From JAWXBT01 sp964523015 (GTDB taxonomy: Bacteria; Bdellovibrionota_C; UBA2361; J135), in NCBI GenBank assembly GCA_964523015.1, contig CAZFXN010000001.1:62001-126000 (forward strand): a stretch of DNA of 64,000 bases, written 5' to 3'. Positions 43,922 through 52,992 of this stretch are shown here, piece after piece (position 1 is the first letter of the stretch; each line of letters begins with the position of its first letter). The translations under genes and the position numbers were made by a program. The notes under the pieces were generated by a model, which saw nothing but the letters and a program-made list of their open reading frames with translations, made no database searches and was not told where the DNA came from.

Positions 43922-44451
43922 TAGGGCACAGGAATCAAGTAGTGTCTGACACAGTGCGCCTTGGTTCCTGGATCTGGATGACTGTACTCATGAACGAGAT
44001 CTTGTCGTTCACCAGTCGCTCGAACCCAGTACGCGTGACGAGACTGAAAGACAGACCCATCCGCGTAGAATTGGCACGTTGGCTTCATGCCAGTGATTGG
44101 ATCCGCCCCAGCAAGGAAGGCACTTAGCTCCTCTCTTGACAGGTAGCCATCATCGTCACTGCTGAACAGACCGCCGATCTCGCTGGCCAGGTAAGTAATC
44201 GGGCCCTCTTCACCGATGCAAAGGGCGATCACTTCGCCAGCAACGAGGGAGACACCTCCGGTGTAGAGAGCGGTGGTGAAGTACCCCGCGTTGTTGTTGT
44301 GCGCGATTGCATTTCCAGCAATGCCACCGATGACGGCACCTCCCGTTGAGTACGGGTTTTCGCGGATGTGGTCTTGCGTGGACTGACAACTGGTCAGGCC
44401 AAAGCCCAACACCATGATCAGAAACAGAACTGCTCTTGACGCCAGGTTCAT
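43921..44451 (-). CDS. Glycine-zipper lipoprotein with EF-hand-like loop
   Basis: A 176 aa lipoprotein (lipobox LTSC, Cys22). A glycine-zipper segment (GGAVIGGIAGNAIAH) is followed by a membrane-like helix and a loop SSDDDGYLSREELSAF that resembles an EF-hand calcium site; position 1 is Ser, not Asp, so binding may be weak. The C-terminus is Cys/His-rich. The gene is visibly richer in G+C and in C-ending codons than all its neighbours, which suggests recent transfer. It ends within a 12 bp tandem repeat. Confidence 0.68.
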   Translation of the reverse strand: MNLASRAVLFLIMVLGFGLTSCQSTQDHIRENPYSTGGAVIGGIAGNAIAHNNNAGYFTTALYTGGVSLVAGEVIALCIGEEGPITYLASEIGGLFSSDDDGYLSREELSAFLAGADPITGMKPTCQFYADGSVFQSRHAYWVRATGERQDLVHEYSHPDPGTKAHCVRHYLIPVP

Positions 44452-44640
44452 TCGTGCTCCTTCTGGGGGATTCCCAGTGTGGTTATGGTATCTGTGGAAG
44501 TGGGGATGAAGATAAAGAAAAAGACAAAACCGCTAATCTTCCTCTACCCCATAAAGATTTGTAAAAAATCGAAGAGTATTATTATACATTTTTTTAAAGG
44601 ATTATGCGAATTATCTTATGAAATGAAGGAATTTCTTCTT

Positions 44641-45030
44641 TTAAGCGGCTTGCTGTTGTCCCATGCCCCATTTCTTTTCTAACCGACTTATTGCGCCAGA
44701 GTGGACCTTTTCAACATTATCTATAGTTTGAGCTAGGGTAAAAAGTTGATCCTCAGTTTTTAACTGATTTGGCGATGGCAGTTGCGCTAAAATATTAAAA
44801 GCTAATTCTTTTTCAGGGACTAAGTATTTAGCTGCTGCTGAGAATTTCTCAACAATCAACATAACATCTACAATAATGTTGCAACGAATTGCTAACTGAA
44901 TATCTTCGTGCAGCTCTTTAACAACACGATAGACAAGTTCAGGATAAATTTCACCGGGGTATTGTTTGATGCCGTGAGCCCAGCCATCAATTGCGATCCA
45001 AAAAAGTTCTTCTAATGATCTCTCTTGCAT
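44641..45030 (-). CDS. Unrecognised 129 aa helical protein
   Basis: A mostly helical protein (MQERSLEELFWIAIDGWAHG, LVYRVVKELHEDIQLAIR). No signal peptide, no known domain. It ends with GQQQAA. Downstream of the 102 aa gene on the same strand, 38 bp apart; they may be one operon. AT composition is similar to the genome average. Confidence 0.55.
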   Translation of the reverse strand: MQERSLEELFWIAIDGWAHGIKQYPGEIYPELVYRVVKELHEDIQLAIRCNIIVDVMLIVEKFSAAAKYLVPEKELAFNILAQLPSPNQLKTEDQLFTLAQTIDNVEKVHSGAISRLEKKWGMGQQQAA

Positions 45031-45068
45031 ATTATTAAAACAAAAACCTAAAAACTATACTGTAAGAG

Positions 45069-45377
45069 TTAGGCAGCTAATCTTAAAGTCGATGCTGCTT
45101 CTCTAAATACATTTGCTTGTGCTGGACGAATCTCATTCAGATCAGCTTCAACACCTGCTGCTCGTTGAAAAGAATCAGTGGTCATCCCCAAAGATGCAGC
45201 GAAATCTCCTGCGCTGCTAGCAATTTCTGACAACTGATGTCCAATAACTTCGCCTACCATAACATCTCTATCAGGTAGAACACTTCCCACTAATACTTGG
45301 TCAGTGTCATGACCAACTCCAGTGGCAATATTCAAATCATTCAAATCTAAAATCTGGTCTTTTGGTAATTCAGTCAT
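45069..45377 (-). CDS. Unrecognised 102 aa protein
   Basis: An acidic small protein (MTELPKDQILDLNDLNIATG; LPDRDVMVGEVIGHQLSEIA). No motif recognised. It precedes the 129 aa gene in the same direction. A 221 bp divergent promoter region separates it from argS. Confidence 0.5.
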   Translation of the reverse strand: MTELPKDQILDLNDLNIATGVGHDTDQVLVGSVLPDRDVMVGEVIGHQLSEIASSAGDFAASLGMTTDSFQRAAGVEADLNEIRPAQANVFREAASTLRLAA

Positions 45378-45598
45378 AGATATCTTACTTCCTCGCTCTA
45401 ACTTCTAGGTGTTCTCTCACTAAATAGATACATAATTCACCTATACAGATAGAGTTATGGTCATTTCCTATTAATCGGTGTCTTTTAACGGAGTTTTCAT
45501 ATAAAAAGCACTCTATAATGATGAATAGATAATATTTTTCGTTTCATATAGAATAATCATTCTAAGGAGTTATACTAGGGTTTAGGATTATAGAGTAA

Positions 45599-47359
45599 AT
45601 GAAAAGAGAAGTATCAATAGAGAGTATTAAAACTAGCTTAGCCGATGCAATCTCAAAGATTGCCACCATCGATAATGCCCTACTCGACAAAGAGGCAGTC
45701 TTAAAGCTTCTTACAAAGCCTCAGCAGAGAGAGCACGGCGATCTCGCTTTTCCTTGTTTTCAGTTAGCAAAAACTTGGAAAGTAGCACCTCCAGAATGTT
45801 CAAAAAAATTAATGGCTGATCTTACACTTCCACTTGGGATCTCTGAAGCAATACCAACCGGTCCGTACTTAAATTTTCGTTATGACAAGCAAACTATCTT
45901 TGATGGAGTGATTCCACAGATTTTAAAGGAGCAACATCTCTACGGCAAAAAAACAGAGAATAATAAAAATTTAATCGTCGAGTACTCCTCTCCTAATATT
46001 GCAAAAACTTTTCATGTTGGACATCTCCGTACGACTCTTATTGGTCATTCCTTGGCCCAAATCTATAAGCATCTTGGGTATAATGTTGTTGGCATAAATC
46101 ACTTAGGAGATTGGGGTACCCAGTTCGGATTTGTTTGGGCAGGGTGTGAGCTTTGGGGAAAACCTAAAGAGGCCTCTGTCGATTCCTTAGTTGATCTTTA
46201 CCGAAGAGCTACAAATCTTAAAAAATCTCAGGATGAAAGTACTGTACCTGAAGAGGATAAAGACAAACCGGATGTCAATCAGATGGCCCGTGATTATTTT
46301 ATAAAGCTAGAGGCTGGCGATAAGGACGCACTCTCATTTTGGCAATGGTGCCTTGATGTTTCATTAAAATACCTAACCTCGATGTATGATCGAATGGGAA
46401 TTAAGTTCGATCATTATACTGGAGAATCCTTTTATAGAGGCATGCTTAATGAAGTAGAGGATAAGGTCCGAGATAGTCAGATCTTAGAAGAATCCCGCGG
46501 GGCACTAGGTGTTGATTGCGGTAAAAAACTCGGGTTTGCCAGGGTTTTTGCCGAGGATGGTCGCTCTCTTTATATTACTAGAGATATTGCTACGGCCATG
46601 TACAGAGAGGAAACCTTTCATCCGGAAAAGATTTTATACGTTGTTGCTGCCCAGCAATCACTTCATTTTCAACAATTGATCGAGATCCTAAATAGGATGA
46701 GTCATCCAGTTGCTAAAAAGATGGTTCATGTTTCATTTGGCTTTGTCCCAGGTATGAAAACAAGAGAGGGTGGCGGAATCTCTCTAAAGGAATTCTTAGA
46801 TGAGTCTCACGATCGTGCACTTAAGGCATACCGTACAGAGGTTCAAAGGAGACCAGAAGGTACTGATGAGAACGAAATTGCTGAAGCAGTTGCCATAGGA
46901 TCAATGTACTTTTACTTTTTAGGAAATAGTAACGTTAAGGATTTTAATTTTAGCTGGGATGAAGCTCTTAACTTTCATGGGGACTCTGGGCCATATCTTC
47001 AGTACGCCTATGCTAGAATCAATAGTATTGAATTAAAAGCTAAGGCTGCTGGTGTATCAACAGATCTTTTTGATCCAAAACTATTAGTCGAAGACCAAGC
47101 ATATGATTTAGCATTACTCTTAACTGAGTTTAGTGAAGTTGTTGAAAAAGCTGGTCAAGATTATGAGCCTTATTATATCTCTAATTACCTCCTAGATCTC
47201 TCTAAGGCGTTTTCCCGTGCTTATAAAGAACTTCGTGTTATAGGCGAGGATGTCTCTAAAGAATTAGCCTCTACTAGGCTTGCACTTTTTACGTCTGTTA
47301 AGCATGTGCTTGCCTCCGGATTAAAACTACTCGGTGTCCCTTTAGTGGAGAAAATGTGA
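45599..47359 (+). CDS. argS: Arginyl-tRNA synthetase
   Basis: A 586 aa class I synthetase. The N-terminal ArgRS-specific domain is followed by the HIGH-like HVGHLRTT, and the KMSKS-equivalent is replaced as usual in ArgRS; the C-terminal anticodon domain ends in LKLLGVPLVEKM. It also shows the catalytic-domain blocks GDWGTQFG and YLYITRDIATAM-like. Start of an operon with rnhA and the ABC transporter: its stop overlaps the rnhA GTG by four bases. Confidence 0.95.
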   Translation: MKREVSIESIKTSLADAISKIATIDNALLDKEAVLKLLTKPQQREHGDLAFPCFQLAKTWKVAPPECSKKLMADLTLPLGISEAIPTGPYLNFRYDKQTIFDGVIPQILKEQHLYGKKTENNKNLIVEYSSPNIAKTFHVGHLRTTLIGHSLAQIYKHLGYNVVGINHLGDWGTQFGFVWAGCELWGKPKEASVDSLVDLYRRATNLKKSQDESTVPEEDKDKPDVNQMARDYFIKLEAGDKDALSFWQWCLDVSLKYLTSMYDRMGIKFDHYTGESFYRGMLNEVEDKVRDSQILEESRGALGVDCGKKLGFARVFAEDGRSLYITRDIATAMYREETFHPEKILYVVAAQQSLHFQQLIEILNRMSHPVAKKMVHVSFGFVPGMKTREGGGISLKEFLDESHDRALKAYRTEVQRRPEGTDENEIAEAVAIGSMYFYFLGNSNVKDFNFSWDEALNFHGDSGPYLQYAYARINSIELKAKAAGVSTDLFDPKLLVEDQAYDLALLLTEFSEVVEKAGQDYEPYYISNYLLDLSKAFSRAYKELRVIGEDVSKELASTRLALFTSVKHVLASGLKLLGVPLVEKM

Positions 47360-47859
47360 GTAACAGTATTACTTCAACACAGAACTTAACATTAGATGAA
47401 GTGTTACGTCGGTTCTCTGGTGGACAGCAAACAGGAGTCTTTACTGATGGATCGTGCCATGGCAACCCAGGTCCAGGCGGTTGGGGAGCTGTTCATGTAG
47501 CTGATGGCAAAGTCATCGATCAACAACATGGTCATGCCAAGCAAACAACAAATAACCAGATGGAGTTAACCGCCCTAATTGCTGCGTATAAAATGCTGCC
47601 AAAGGACTCCACTCTCTCCATCTATACTGACAGTAACCTCTGTGTTCAAACAATTAATGAATGGGCCAAAGGCTGGCAAGCTCGTGGATGGAAGCGCAAA
47701 TCTGGGCCGATCGCAAACCTAGAGTTAGTAAAAGAGCTTTATCAGCAATCTTTAGTTCATCCAAAAGTTAAATTAACCTGGACTAAAGCCCATTGTGGCG
47801 ATGTTTGGAATGAATATGCTGATTCATTAGCAAATGCTTGGGCACGTGAAACGCTATAA
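47356..47859 (+). CDS. rnhA: Ribonuclease HI
   Basis: A 167 aa RNase HI that removes RNA from RNA/DNA hybrids. The catalytic acids are Asp31 (TDGSCHGNPGPGGWG), Glu70 (MELTAL), Asp92 (YTDSNLC) and Asp156 (YADSLANA), with His146 in the flexible loop. GTG start, overlapping the argS stop. An N-terminal extension of about 24 residues precedes the fold. A 12 bp tandem duplication begins at its stop codon. Confidence 0.95.
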   Translation: MSNSITSTQNLTLDEVLRRFSGGQQTGVFTDGSCHGNPGPGGWGAVHVADGKVIDQQHGHAKQTTNNQMELTALIAAYKMLPKDSTLSIYTDSNLCVQTINEWAKGWQARGWKRKSGPIANLELVKELYQQSLVHPKVKLTWTKAHCGDVWNEYADSLANAWARETL

Positions 47860-47882
47860 ATTACAGAGATAATTACAGAGAT
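47859..47882. repeat. 12 bp exact tandem duplication after rnhA
   Basis: AATTACAGAGAT occurs at 47859-47870 and 47871-47882; the first base is the final A of the rnhA stop codon. It lies in the leader of the ABC transporter gene. Confidence 0.9.
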
Positions 47883-47906
47883 AAATTTAAGAGAGATTGT
47901 AACTAG

Positions 47907-49670
47907 ATGTCAGAAAAGACTGAAAAGAAAGAGAAGTTTAATCTCACTCTAGCCATTTTGCGGTTAGCTAAACCTTACAGAAATGAACTTATTGTTGGTA
48001 TGCTTTTTCTCTTAGGTGGCAGTGGTATTAATCTATTGTTTCCTGAAATTATCCGACGCTTACTAAATTCTGATAATGCTGCTCTCCTTACTGAACATAC
48101 AGCTTTAGTCATCTCTGGACTCTTAGGACTGATTGTTATTCAAGGGATCTGTTTTTATGTAAGGTCCTTTGTCTTTGGTTTTGTAGGACATAAGGCTGTC
48201 GCCCAACTCCGTAAAGATCTGTACGCCTCCCTTGTCGGACAAGACATTATGTTTTTTGATAAAGAGAGAGCCGGCGATCTTGTTTCTCGTTTAGCCTCTG
48301 ATACAGTTTTAATGCAAGCTGCAGTGAGTATTAATATCTCAGTTTTTATTCGGTACGCTATTCAGGTGTTAGTCGGTATTATTTTAATGACCTGGATCTC
48401 TCCCAAACTAACCTTAGTTATAGTTGTAATTTTACCAATTATGATCGGGATTTTTGCCGTACTTGGCAAACGACTCCGTAGTGCATCAAAAAAGATGCAT
48501 GCTGAATTGGGCACAGCAAACATGGTAGCTGAAGAAACCCTTTACGGCATTCGTACTGTGAAAGCTTTTAGTAAAGAGAGCTATGAAAAAGGACGGTACG
48601 GCAAGAGTATTGATAATACTCTTAGCCTAGCTAAAGAGAGGACCTGGGTAGCTGCATTTTTCGCTTCTTTTTCTAGCGTCTTAATGAATACCGCCATTGT
48701 TATAATTTTATGGTTCGGTATTGCATTAATGAGTACTGGAAATATGTCCATCGGCGATCTAACTGCATTTTTGCTTTACGGAGTAATCGTTGCTGTTTCA
48801 TTTGCATTTCTATCTGGGACCTACGCTGAATTTTCTCAGGCACTTGGTGCCGCTGAACGGATCTTTGATATTCTAAAAAGAGGAACCAACATTGAGGGCC
48901 AAGATAAAATTTCATCTATTTTAAGTATTACAAAAGGCAAAATTGAATTTAGTAACGTTTCATTTGCTTATCCAACACGAATAGAAAAAGAGGTTTTAAG
49001 TAATATCTCTTTTACTGTTAATAGAGGGGAATCAATTGCCCTTGTTGGCCCATCTGGTGGTGGTAAAACTACAATTGTTAGCTTACTCCTCAGATACTAC
49101 GATCCTACCTCTGGTCTTATCAAAATTGATGATAACGATATCCGAACCTTTAATACCGTTGATTTAAGAAATGAGATGGCAATCGTCGCTCAAGATCCGG
49201 AGATTTTTTCAGTAACAATTGAAGAGATTTTACGGTACGGCAAAATGGAAGCTTCTGATCAAGAGATTAGAGAAGCTTGTAAGGATGCTAACATTTTAGA
49301 CTTCGTTGACTCACTACCTAAAAAACTCAATACCCATGTTGGAGATAAGGGAATTCAATTAAGTGGTGGACAGAAACAACGATTGGCAATCGCTAGAGCC
49401 ATCTTAAAAAACCCAAAGATATTAATCTTAGATGAAGCTACCTCTGCTCTTGATAGTGCTAATGAAGAGCTTGTTCAAAATGCTCTCACCAAACTAATGA
49501 GAGATAGAACAACCATTGTAATTGCTCATAGACTCTCAACCGTTAAAAACGTGAATCGAATACTTGTTTTAAATGAGGGTTCTATCGTTGAAACTGGAAA
49601 TCATGAAGATCTTATCATCAAAGAGGGTCTCTATAAGGACTTAGTTGAAAGGCAACAGCTACATAGCTAA
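47907..49670 (+). CDS. ABC transporter, fused permease and ATPase
   Basis: A 587 aa half-transporter of the MsbA/MdlB type. The transmembrane domain has six helices (about 20-310). The ATPase has Walker A GPSGGGKTT, signature LSGGQKQR, Walker B ILILDEATSALD and a switch His in IVIAHRLSTVK. It would export lipid, peptide or drug as a homodimer. Downstream of rnhA in the same operon. Substrate not deducible. Confidence 0.92.
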   Translation: MSEKTEKKEKFNLTLAILRLAKPYRNELIVGMLFLLGGSGINLLFPEIIRRLLNSDNAALLTEHTALVISGLLGLIVIQGICFYVRSFVFGFVGHKAVAQLRKDLYASLVGQDIMFFDKERAGDLVSRLASDTVLMQAAVSINISVFIRYAIQVLVGIILMTWISPKLTLVIVVILPIMIGIFAVLGKRLRSASKKMHAELGTANMVAEETLYGIRTVKAFSKESYEKGRYGKSIDNTLSLAKERTWVAAFFASFSSVLMNTAIVIILWFGIALMSTGNMSIGDLTAFLLYGVIVAVSFAFLSGTYAEFSQALGAAERIFDILKRGTNIEGQDKISSILSITKGKIEFSNVSFAYPTRIEKEVLSNISFTVNRGESIALVGPSGGGKTTIVSLLLRYYDPTSGLIKIDDNDIRTFNTVDLRNEMAIVAQDPEIFSVTIEEILRYGKMEASDQEIREACKDANILDFVDSLPKKLNTHVGDKGIQLSGGQKQRLAIARAILKNPKILILDEATSALDSANEELVQNALTKLMRDRTTIVIAHRLSTVKNVNRILVLNEGSIVETGNHEDLIIKEGLYKDLVERQQLHS

Positions 49671-49794
49671 TTGTTACTAAATTAGCTGATTGATAATTCC
49701 TACAACTAATCAAGCAGACTTCACATCATAAGAGATGCCCGTATAAGAGTTCGAAATGGGCACAAATTAAATCTGCTTAAGATTACGGCTAAAA

Positions 49795-50478
49795 ATGTCA
49801 CTTAACGTATTAATTATTGATGATGATGCCTCTTTTCGCCATCTAGTTGAGCTTAGAATCAAAAAAATTGATCCAGTTCTTTATGTTACTGCATTTGAAA
49901 ATCTCAAATCAGCCAGAGAGTTTTTAAGAAGCGTAACTCCTGAGTTTGATCTAGTTGTTCTAGACCAACATCTACCAGATGGACGAGGACTTGAATTATT
50001 AAAAGAGGGTGCGCTTGCTGACCTAGCGGTCCTTGCAGTTAGCTCTGATGACAATCCTCAAATACCTGGCGCAACGATTGAAGCAGGAGCAACATTCTTT
50101 TTAAACAAAATGCATATCTCTGAACCACTCTTTGAACCTCTTGTTCGTGGTGTCATTGAGAGAAACAGACTCTTTAGAGAGTTAATAAATGCAAAGATAA
50201 AAAATGCCCAATTTGATACTATGAAAACTCTCGTTGCCACCTTACGTCATGAAATAAATAACCCTCTTGGTGCGGTTATGGGAGCAGCTTTTCTTGTAAA
50301 ATCAGCTGCCAGTCTTTCCGCCGATGAGAAACAGGCTGCTGAAATTATTGAATCAAGCGGACATCGAATTAATCATGTGTTAAAGCAGCTCTGTGAAGCT
50401 GCACTTGATGGGCCAATGGAGAAGAGCCACGAAAAAGTATTTCACATCCCTGGCGACAAACCATGGGAACAGAAGTAA
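49795..50478 (+). CDS. Receiver-DHp protein without ATPase domain
   Basis: A 227 aa protein. Receiver domain 1-120 with phospho-Asp57 (VVLDQHLPDGRG) and Lys105. A coiled helix and a DHp-like helical pair follow with a candidate phospho-His152 in LRHEINNPLGAVMGA. No ATPase boxes follow; the chain ends about 75 residues later. It could act as a phosphotransfer adaptor or an enzyme-dead modulator. Shares the layout of the protein at 55890-56678. It follows the ABC transporter gene but with a 124 bp gap. Confidence 0.82.
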   Translation: MSLNVLIIDDDASFRHLVELRIKKIDPVLYVTAFENLKSAREFLRSVTPEFDLVVLDQHLPDGRGLELLKEGALADLAVLAVSSDDNPQIPGATIEAGATFFLNKMHISEPLFEPLVRGVIERNRLFRELINAKIKNAQFDTMKTLVATLRHEINNPLGAVMGAAFLVKSAASLSADEKQAAEIIESSGHRINHVLKQLCEAALDGPMEKSHEKVFHIPGDKPWEQK

Positions 50479-50494
50479 CGTTACGAATCAAAAG

Positions 50495-50544
50495 TTTCGC
50501 GCTCTATTGAAATTTAATCAACTACCTTAGCTAAAAACGCGAAA
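50495..50544. promoter_or_regulatory. Inverted repeat before the DUF433/DUF5615 operon
   Basis: TTTCGCG (50495-50501) and CGCGAAA (50538-50544), 36 bp apart. It lies upstream of the ATG at 50591. The wide spacing makes a regulatory loop or chance both possible. Confidence 0.25.
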
Positions 50545-50590
50545 TCTTTTGGATTCTCTTGTTATACCGTTCTGTGCTATACTAGATCAT

Positions 50591-50806
50591 ATGTCAAAAG
50601 TAGTGCATTCCGATCCTGAAATTTTGAGTGGCACTCCCGTGTTTGTAGGCACACGCGTACCCGTAAAAAATTTATTCGATTACCTTAAATCCGGAGAATC
50701 GATTGACGGATTTATTGACGATTTTCCATCAGTTACACAGATACAAGTTCTCGACTTTCTAAAAGAACTCCAGGCCCAAGCCACAAAAGGTCGTCAAGCC
50801 GCATGA
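50591..50806 (+). CDS. DUF433 antitoxin-like protein
   Basis: A 71 aa DUF433 protein: VVHSDPEILSGTPVFVGTRV is the family signature, followed by the helices NLFDYLKSGESIDGFIDDFP and a QVLDFLKEL end. DUF433 proteins are putative antitoxins of DUF5615 PIN-like partners. ATG 50591 follows the best fit to the family N-terminus. Its stop overlaps the next start by four bases. Confidence 0.82.
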   Translation: MSKVVHSDPEILSGTPVFVGTRVPVKNLFDYLKSGESIDGFIDDFPSVTQIQVLDFLKELQAQATKGRQAA

Positions 50807-51120
50807 GAGTTTTGATCGATGAATGTCTTCCAAGGAAACTAAGGCTCCTTTTGGTTGGGCATGAAACTGTTACCGTTACTCAAGCAGGGTGGATGGGAAT
50901 TAAAAATGGAAAATTACTTGAATTAGCTCAAGATGGTTTTGATGTTTTTATTACGATCGACCAAAATCTGGCTGCACAACAACATCTTCCTAAATTCAAG
51001 ATTGCTGTGATCGTTATCGAAGCAAACTCTAATGAACTAGAACAGCTTGTGCCACTAGTTCCAAAACTACTCGAATTATTAGCCAAACCGATCTCTGGCG
51101 TACATCGCTTAGCGGCATAG
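50803..51120 (+). CDS. DUF5615 PIN-like putative nuclease
   Basis: A 105 aa PIN-like protein with MRVLIDECLPRKLRLLL, a conserved early acidic residue (D6), and VFITIDQNLAAQQHL with D47-like acid. Predicted toxin of the module. It ends 12 bp before a 14 bp tandem duplication. Confidence 0.82.
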   Translation: MRVLIDECLPRKLRLLLVGHETVTVTQAGWMGIKNGKLLELAQDGFDVFITIDQNLAAQQHLPKFKIAVIVIEANSNELEQLVPLVPKLLELLAKPISGVHRLAA

Positions 51121-51132
51121 CGTTTAGGCTGA

Positions 51133-51160
51133 ATCCTATTAATCCTATCCTATTAATCCT
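51133..51160. repeat. 14 bp exact tandem duplication
   Basis: ATCCTATTAATCCT occurs at 51133-51146 and 51147-51160, just after the DUF5615 stop (51120) and before the minus-strand ORF that ends at 51171. Confidence 0.9.
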
Positions 51161-51170
51161 ACAAAAACTA

Positions 51171-51497
51171 TTACGCAGCCTCTATCAAAGGTTCACTAGC
51201 TTCTAAGATCTCAACTACCTTGTCGGAAGTGCATATCACACAATGTTGTAGATTTACCCAAGGTAGACTAGTTCCATGCTCAGAGCTTCTGAGCCAATGT
51301 GAGTCCTTAAGTGTGAAAGTGTTTCCGTCCGAGGTACAGGCAAGCAGATCTTTGTTTATGTGGTCTTCGACTCTTAGAGTTCGGTAACTAAGAACATCCC
51401 TAAATGTTATTCGCACATCGATTTCTAGGGGCAGCGCATTGGTCACAACTCGAACCGCGATTTGGCCGTCGTCGAACAGAAGTAACACTAAAAACAC
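51171..51497 (-). CDS. Small hypothetical protein
   Basis: A 108 aa ORF, MFLVLLLFDDGQIAVRVVTN, with a strand-rich pattern and two Cys near the C-terminus (HCVICTS). No family recognised and no convincing ribosome-binding site. It could be a true small protein or a chance ORF; the sequence upstream has the look of a short GC-rich repeat (GCGGAATACGCGGAG). It lies 180 bp downstream of the S18 fusion gene on the same strand. Confidence 0.4.
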   Translation of the reverse strand: MFLVLLLFDDGQIAVRVVTNALPLEIDVRITFRDVLSYRTLRVEDHINKDLLACTSDGNTFTLKDSHWLRSSEHGTSLPWVNLQHCVICTSDKVVEILEASEPLIEAA

Positions 51498-51676
51498 AGG
51501 AGGACGCGGAATACGCGGAGTTAGGAAATCACAAGGAAAAGTACTATCTCAAACACCTCCGAGAACTACCGCGCTCTCCTGTGTTAATCCCAAATAGAAT
51601 CACCACTGACCTACATCAACAAATATAACAATCAGATTAGTTCTACTAAAGCGTTATACTAAAGTGCTAGTGAATA

Positions 51677-52201
51677 CTAAAGAATCGTACCAGAAAATGG
51701 CAACAAGCCAACATTCTGTGATCTTTTAATAGCTCGTGCGATTCTTCTTTGGTTGTATGCACTCAACCCTGTCAGACGTCTTGGTAAAATTCTGCCACGC
51801 TCACTTAAGAAACGGGAAAGAACTCTGACATCACGGAAATCAATTTTTAAATTTGGATTCTCTTCGAATGGATCAGCTTTTCTTTTCTTTCTAAAAAACA
51901 GAACTCGCTGCATTGGTTGCAGAAATTGCTGTGGCTCATGAGTTGCTGCCTTTTTGCCTCTATCCTCAGCAACACTTACTGGGCGACCATTAAACACTTT
52001 GCCATTTAACTGCTCAGTTGCTTTAACTGCATCCTCTGGAACTGCCATCTCAATAAAGCAATATCCACGTGACTTGCCAGTCTCTCGATCAGTTACAAGT
52101 GTAATATTAACGACAGGACCAACTTCTGAGAAAATCTTTTTAAGATCTTCAATCTTAAGTTCAAAATCAAGGTTACTTACAAACAGCTTATTATTGGACA
52201 T
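51677..52201 (-). CDS. RRM-ribosomal protein S18 fusion
   Basis: A 174 aa two-domain protein. Residues 1-80 are an RNA-recognition motif like bacterial Rbp proteins: RNP2 KLFVSNL (5-11), the DRETGKSRGYCFIEM run with RNP1 at 45-52, and a GRPVSVAED end. After an 18-residue linker, residues 99-171 are full bacterial S18: VLFFRKKRK, then IDFRDVRVLSRFLSERGRIL (120-139), PRRLTGLSAYNQRR and IARAIKRSQNVGLLPF. It is one uninterrupted frame. The usual rpsF and rplI neighbours are absent. Either a specialised ribosomal protein or an RNA-binding regulator derived from S18. Both domains are certain; the function is not. Confidence 0.9.
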   Translation of the reverse strand: MSNNKLFVSNLDFELKIEDLKKIFSEVGPVVNITLVTDRETGKSRGYCFIEMAVPEDAVKATEQLNGKVFNGRPVSVAEDRGKKAATHEPQQFLQPMQRVLFFRKKRKADPFEENPNLKIDFRDVRVLSRFLSERGRILPRRLTGLSAYNQRRIARAIKRSQNVGLLPFSGTIL

Positions 52202-52578
52202 AGCAACAAATCACAGAAAAAAAATTAAACTAATGAAAGTCAAACTAATTAAAAATCAAACCAAATATCTCCAAACAAATTGGCAAACAATTTAATAGCT
52301 TGGAGGTGCGGATACTAAATAACACTGCATAAAAAGTCAAGGAAGCCGGAGGCAATCCTAAATTTACAAAATTAGGTTTGATCAATCAAAACACCCAGAT
52401 CCATTTTAAATCAGAAATGAGCTACTTACGTAAGTGTTACACATATTTTTACCTTCCCAACTTCTTTAATATATTGACCAAGTAACTTTAAGTAGCTAAA
52501 AGCTTTAGTTGAGTTAAACCTACTTGGTTTTACTAGTTGTAACGATTGAATTTTTTGTGGGTGGGGGCCAATAAGCTT
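52202..52578. other. 377 bp divergent intergenic region
   Basis: No gene seen. It separates the RRM-S18 gene (minus) from the ORF at 52579 and should hold both promoters. A region near 52355-52382 has CCTAAATTTACAAAATTAGG, which can pair into a short AT-rich hairpin. Very A-rich near 52210-52260, just upstream of the fusion gene. Confidence 0.4.
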
Positions 52579-52908
52579 ATGAGTACAGCATCTGCGGCAA
52601 GTGGTTTTTTCAATCCGAACGGATCAGATCAACAGTTAGCACCATCACCAGTCAAGCCTGAGAGAAATCTCTTGGCTGCGGTTTTGGCTAGAGCGATTTG
52701 TGATGCATTCGGTTCAGCTCAGTGCGATAGACATGAGGTGAGAAGTGCTCGCCAGTGGCTTTTCGGTCAACTGACACCTAAACTACCTTTTAGCTTTGCT
52801 TGGGTAGCAATTCATTTAGACCTTGATCCTGTATCACTTCAACTGACACTTAGAAACTACGAAGGCAATCCTGATATGATTCAGGAAAGACTAAATTTCT
52901 TAAGGTAG
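52579..52908 (+). CDS. Unrecognised 109 aa protein
   Basis: Begins MSTASAASGFFNPNGS, followed by a conserved-looking helical core (LLAAVLARAICDAFGSAQCD, RSARQWLFGQL) and an end motif LPFSFAWVAIHLDLDPVSLQ. The end motif resembles the FSF...LDPxxL pattern of small hypothetical proteins found in several Gram-negatives. No known function. ATG 52579 is preferred to an upstream TTG at 52546. A terminator follows at 52993. Confidence 0.55.
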   Translation: MSTASAASGFFNPNGSDQQLAPSPVKPERNLLAAVLARAICDAFGSAQCDRHEVRSARQWLFGQLTPKLPFSFAWVAIHLDLDPVSLQLTLRNYEGNPDMIQERLNFLR

Positions 52909-52910
52909 TT

Positions 52911-52951
52911 TTCCTAAAATAGTGCTTCCTAAGATAGTTTCCTAAGATAGT
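52911..52951. repeat. 13 bp tandem repeat after the 109 aa gene
   Basis: TTCCTAAGATAGT at 52926-52938 and 52939-52951 (exact), with an earlier copy TTCCTAAAATAGT at 52911-52923 (one mismatch), starting 3 bp after the stop codon at 52908. Confidence 0.9.
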
Positions 52952-52992
52952 ACAGCCGAAGATAGAAACATCTTCTCGCAAATATAAATTGA

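Noticed and set aside
51481..51600. GC-rich short repeats (GCGGAATACGCGGAG) that could suggest a CRISPR or REP element
   Set aside because: Only two partial copies and no regular spacers; no cas gene in the window.
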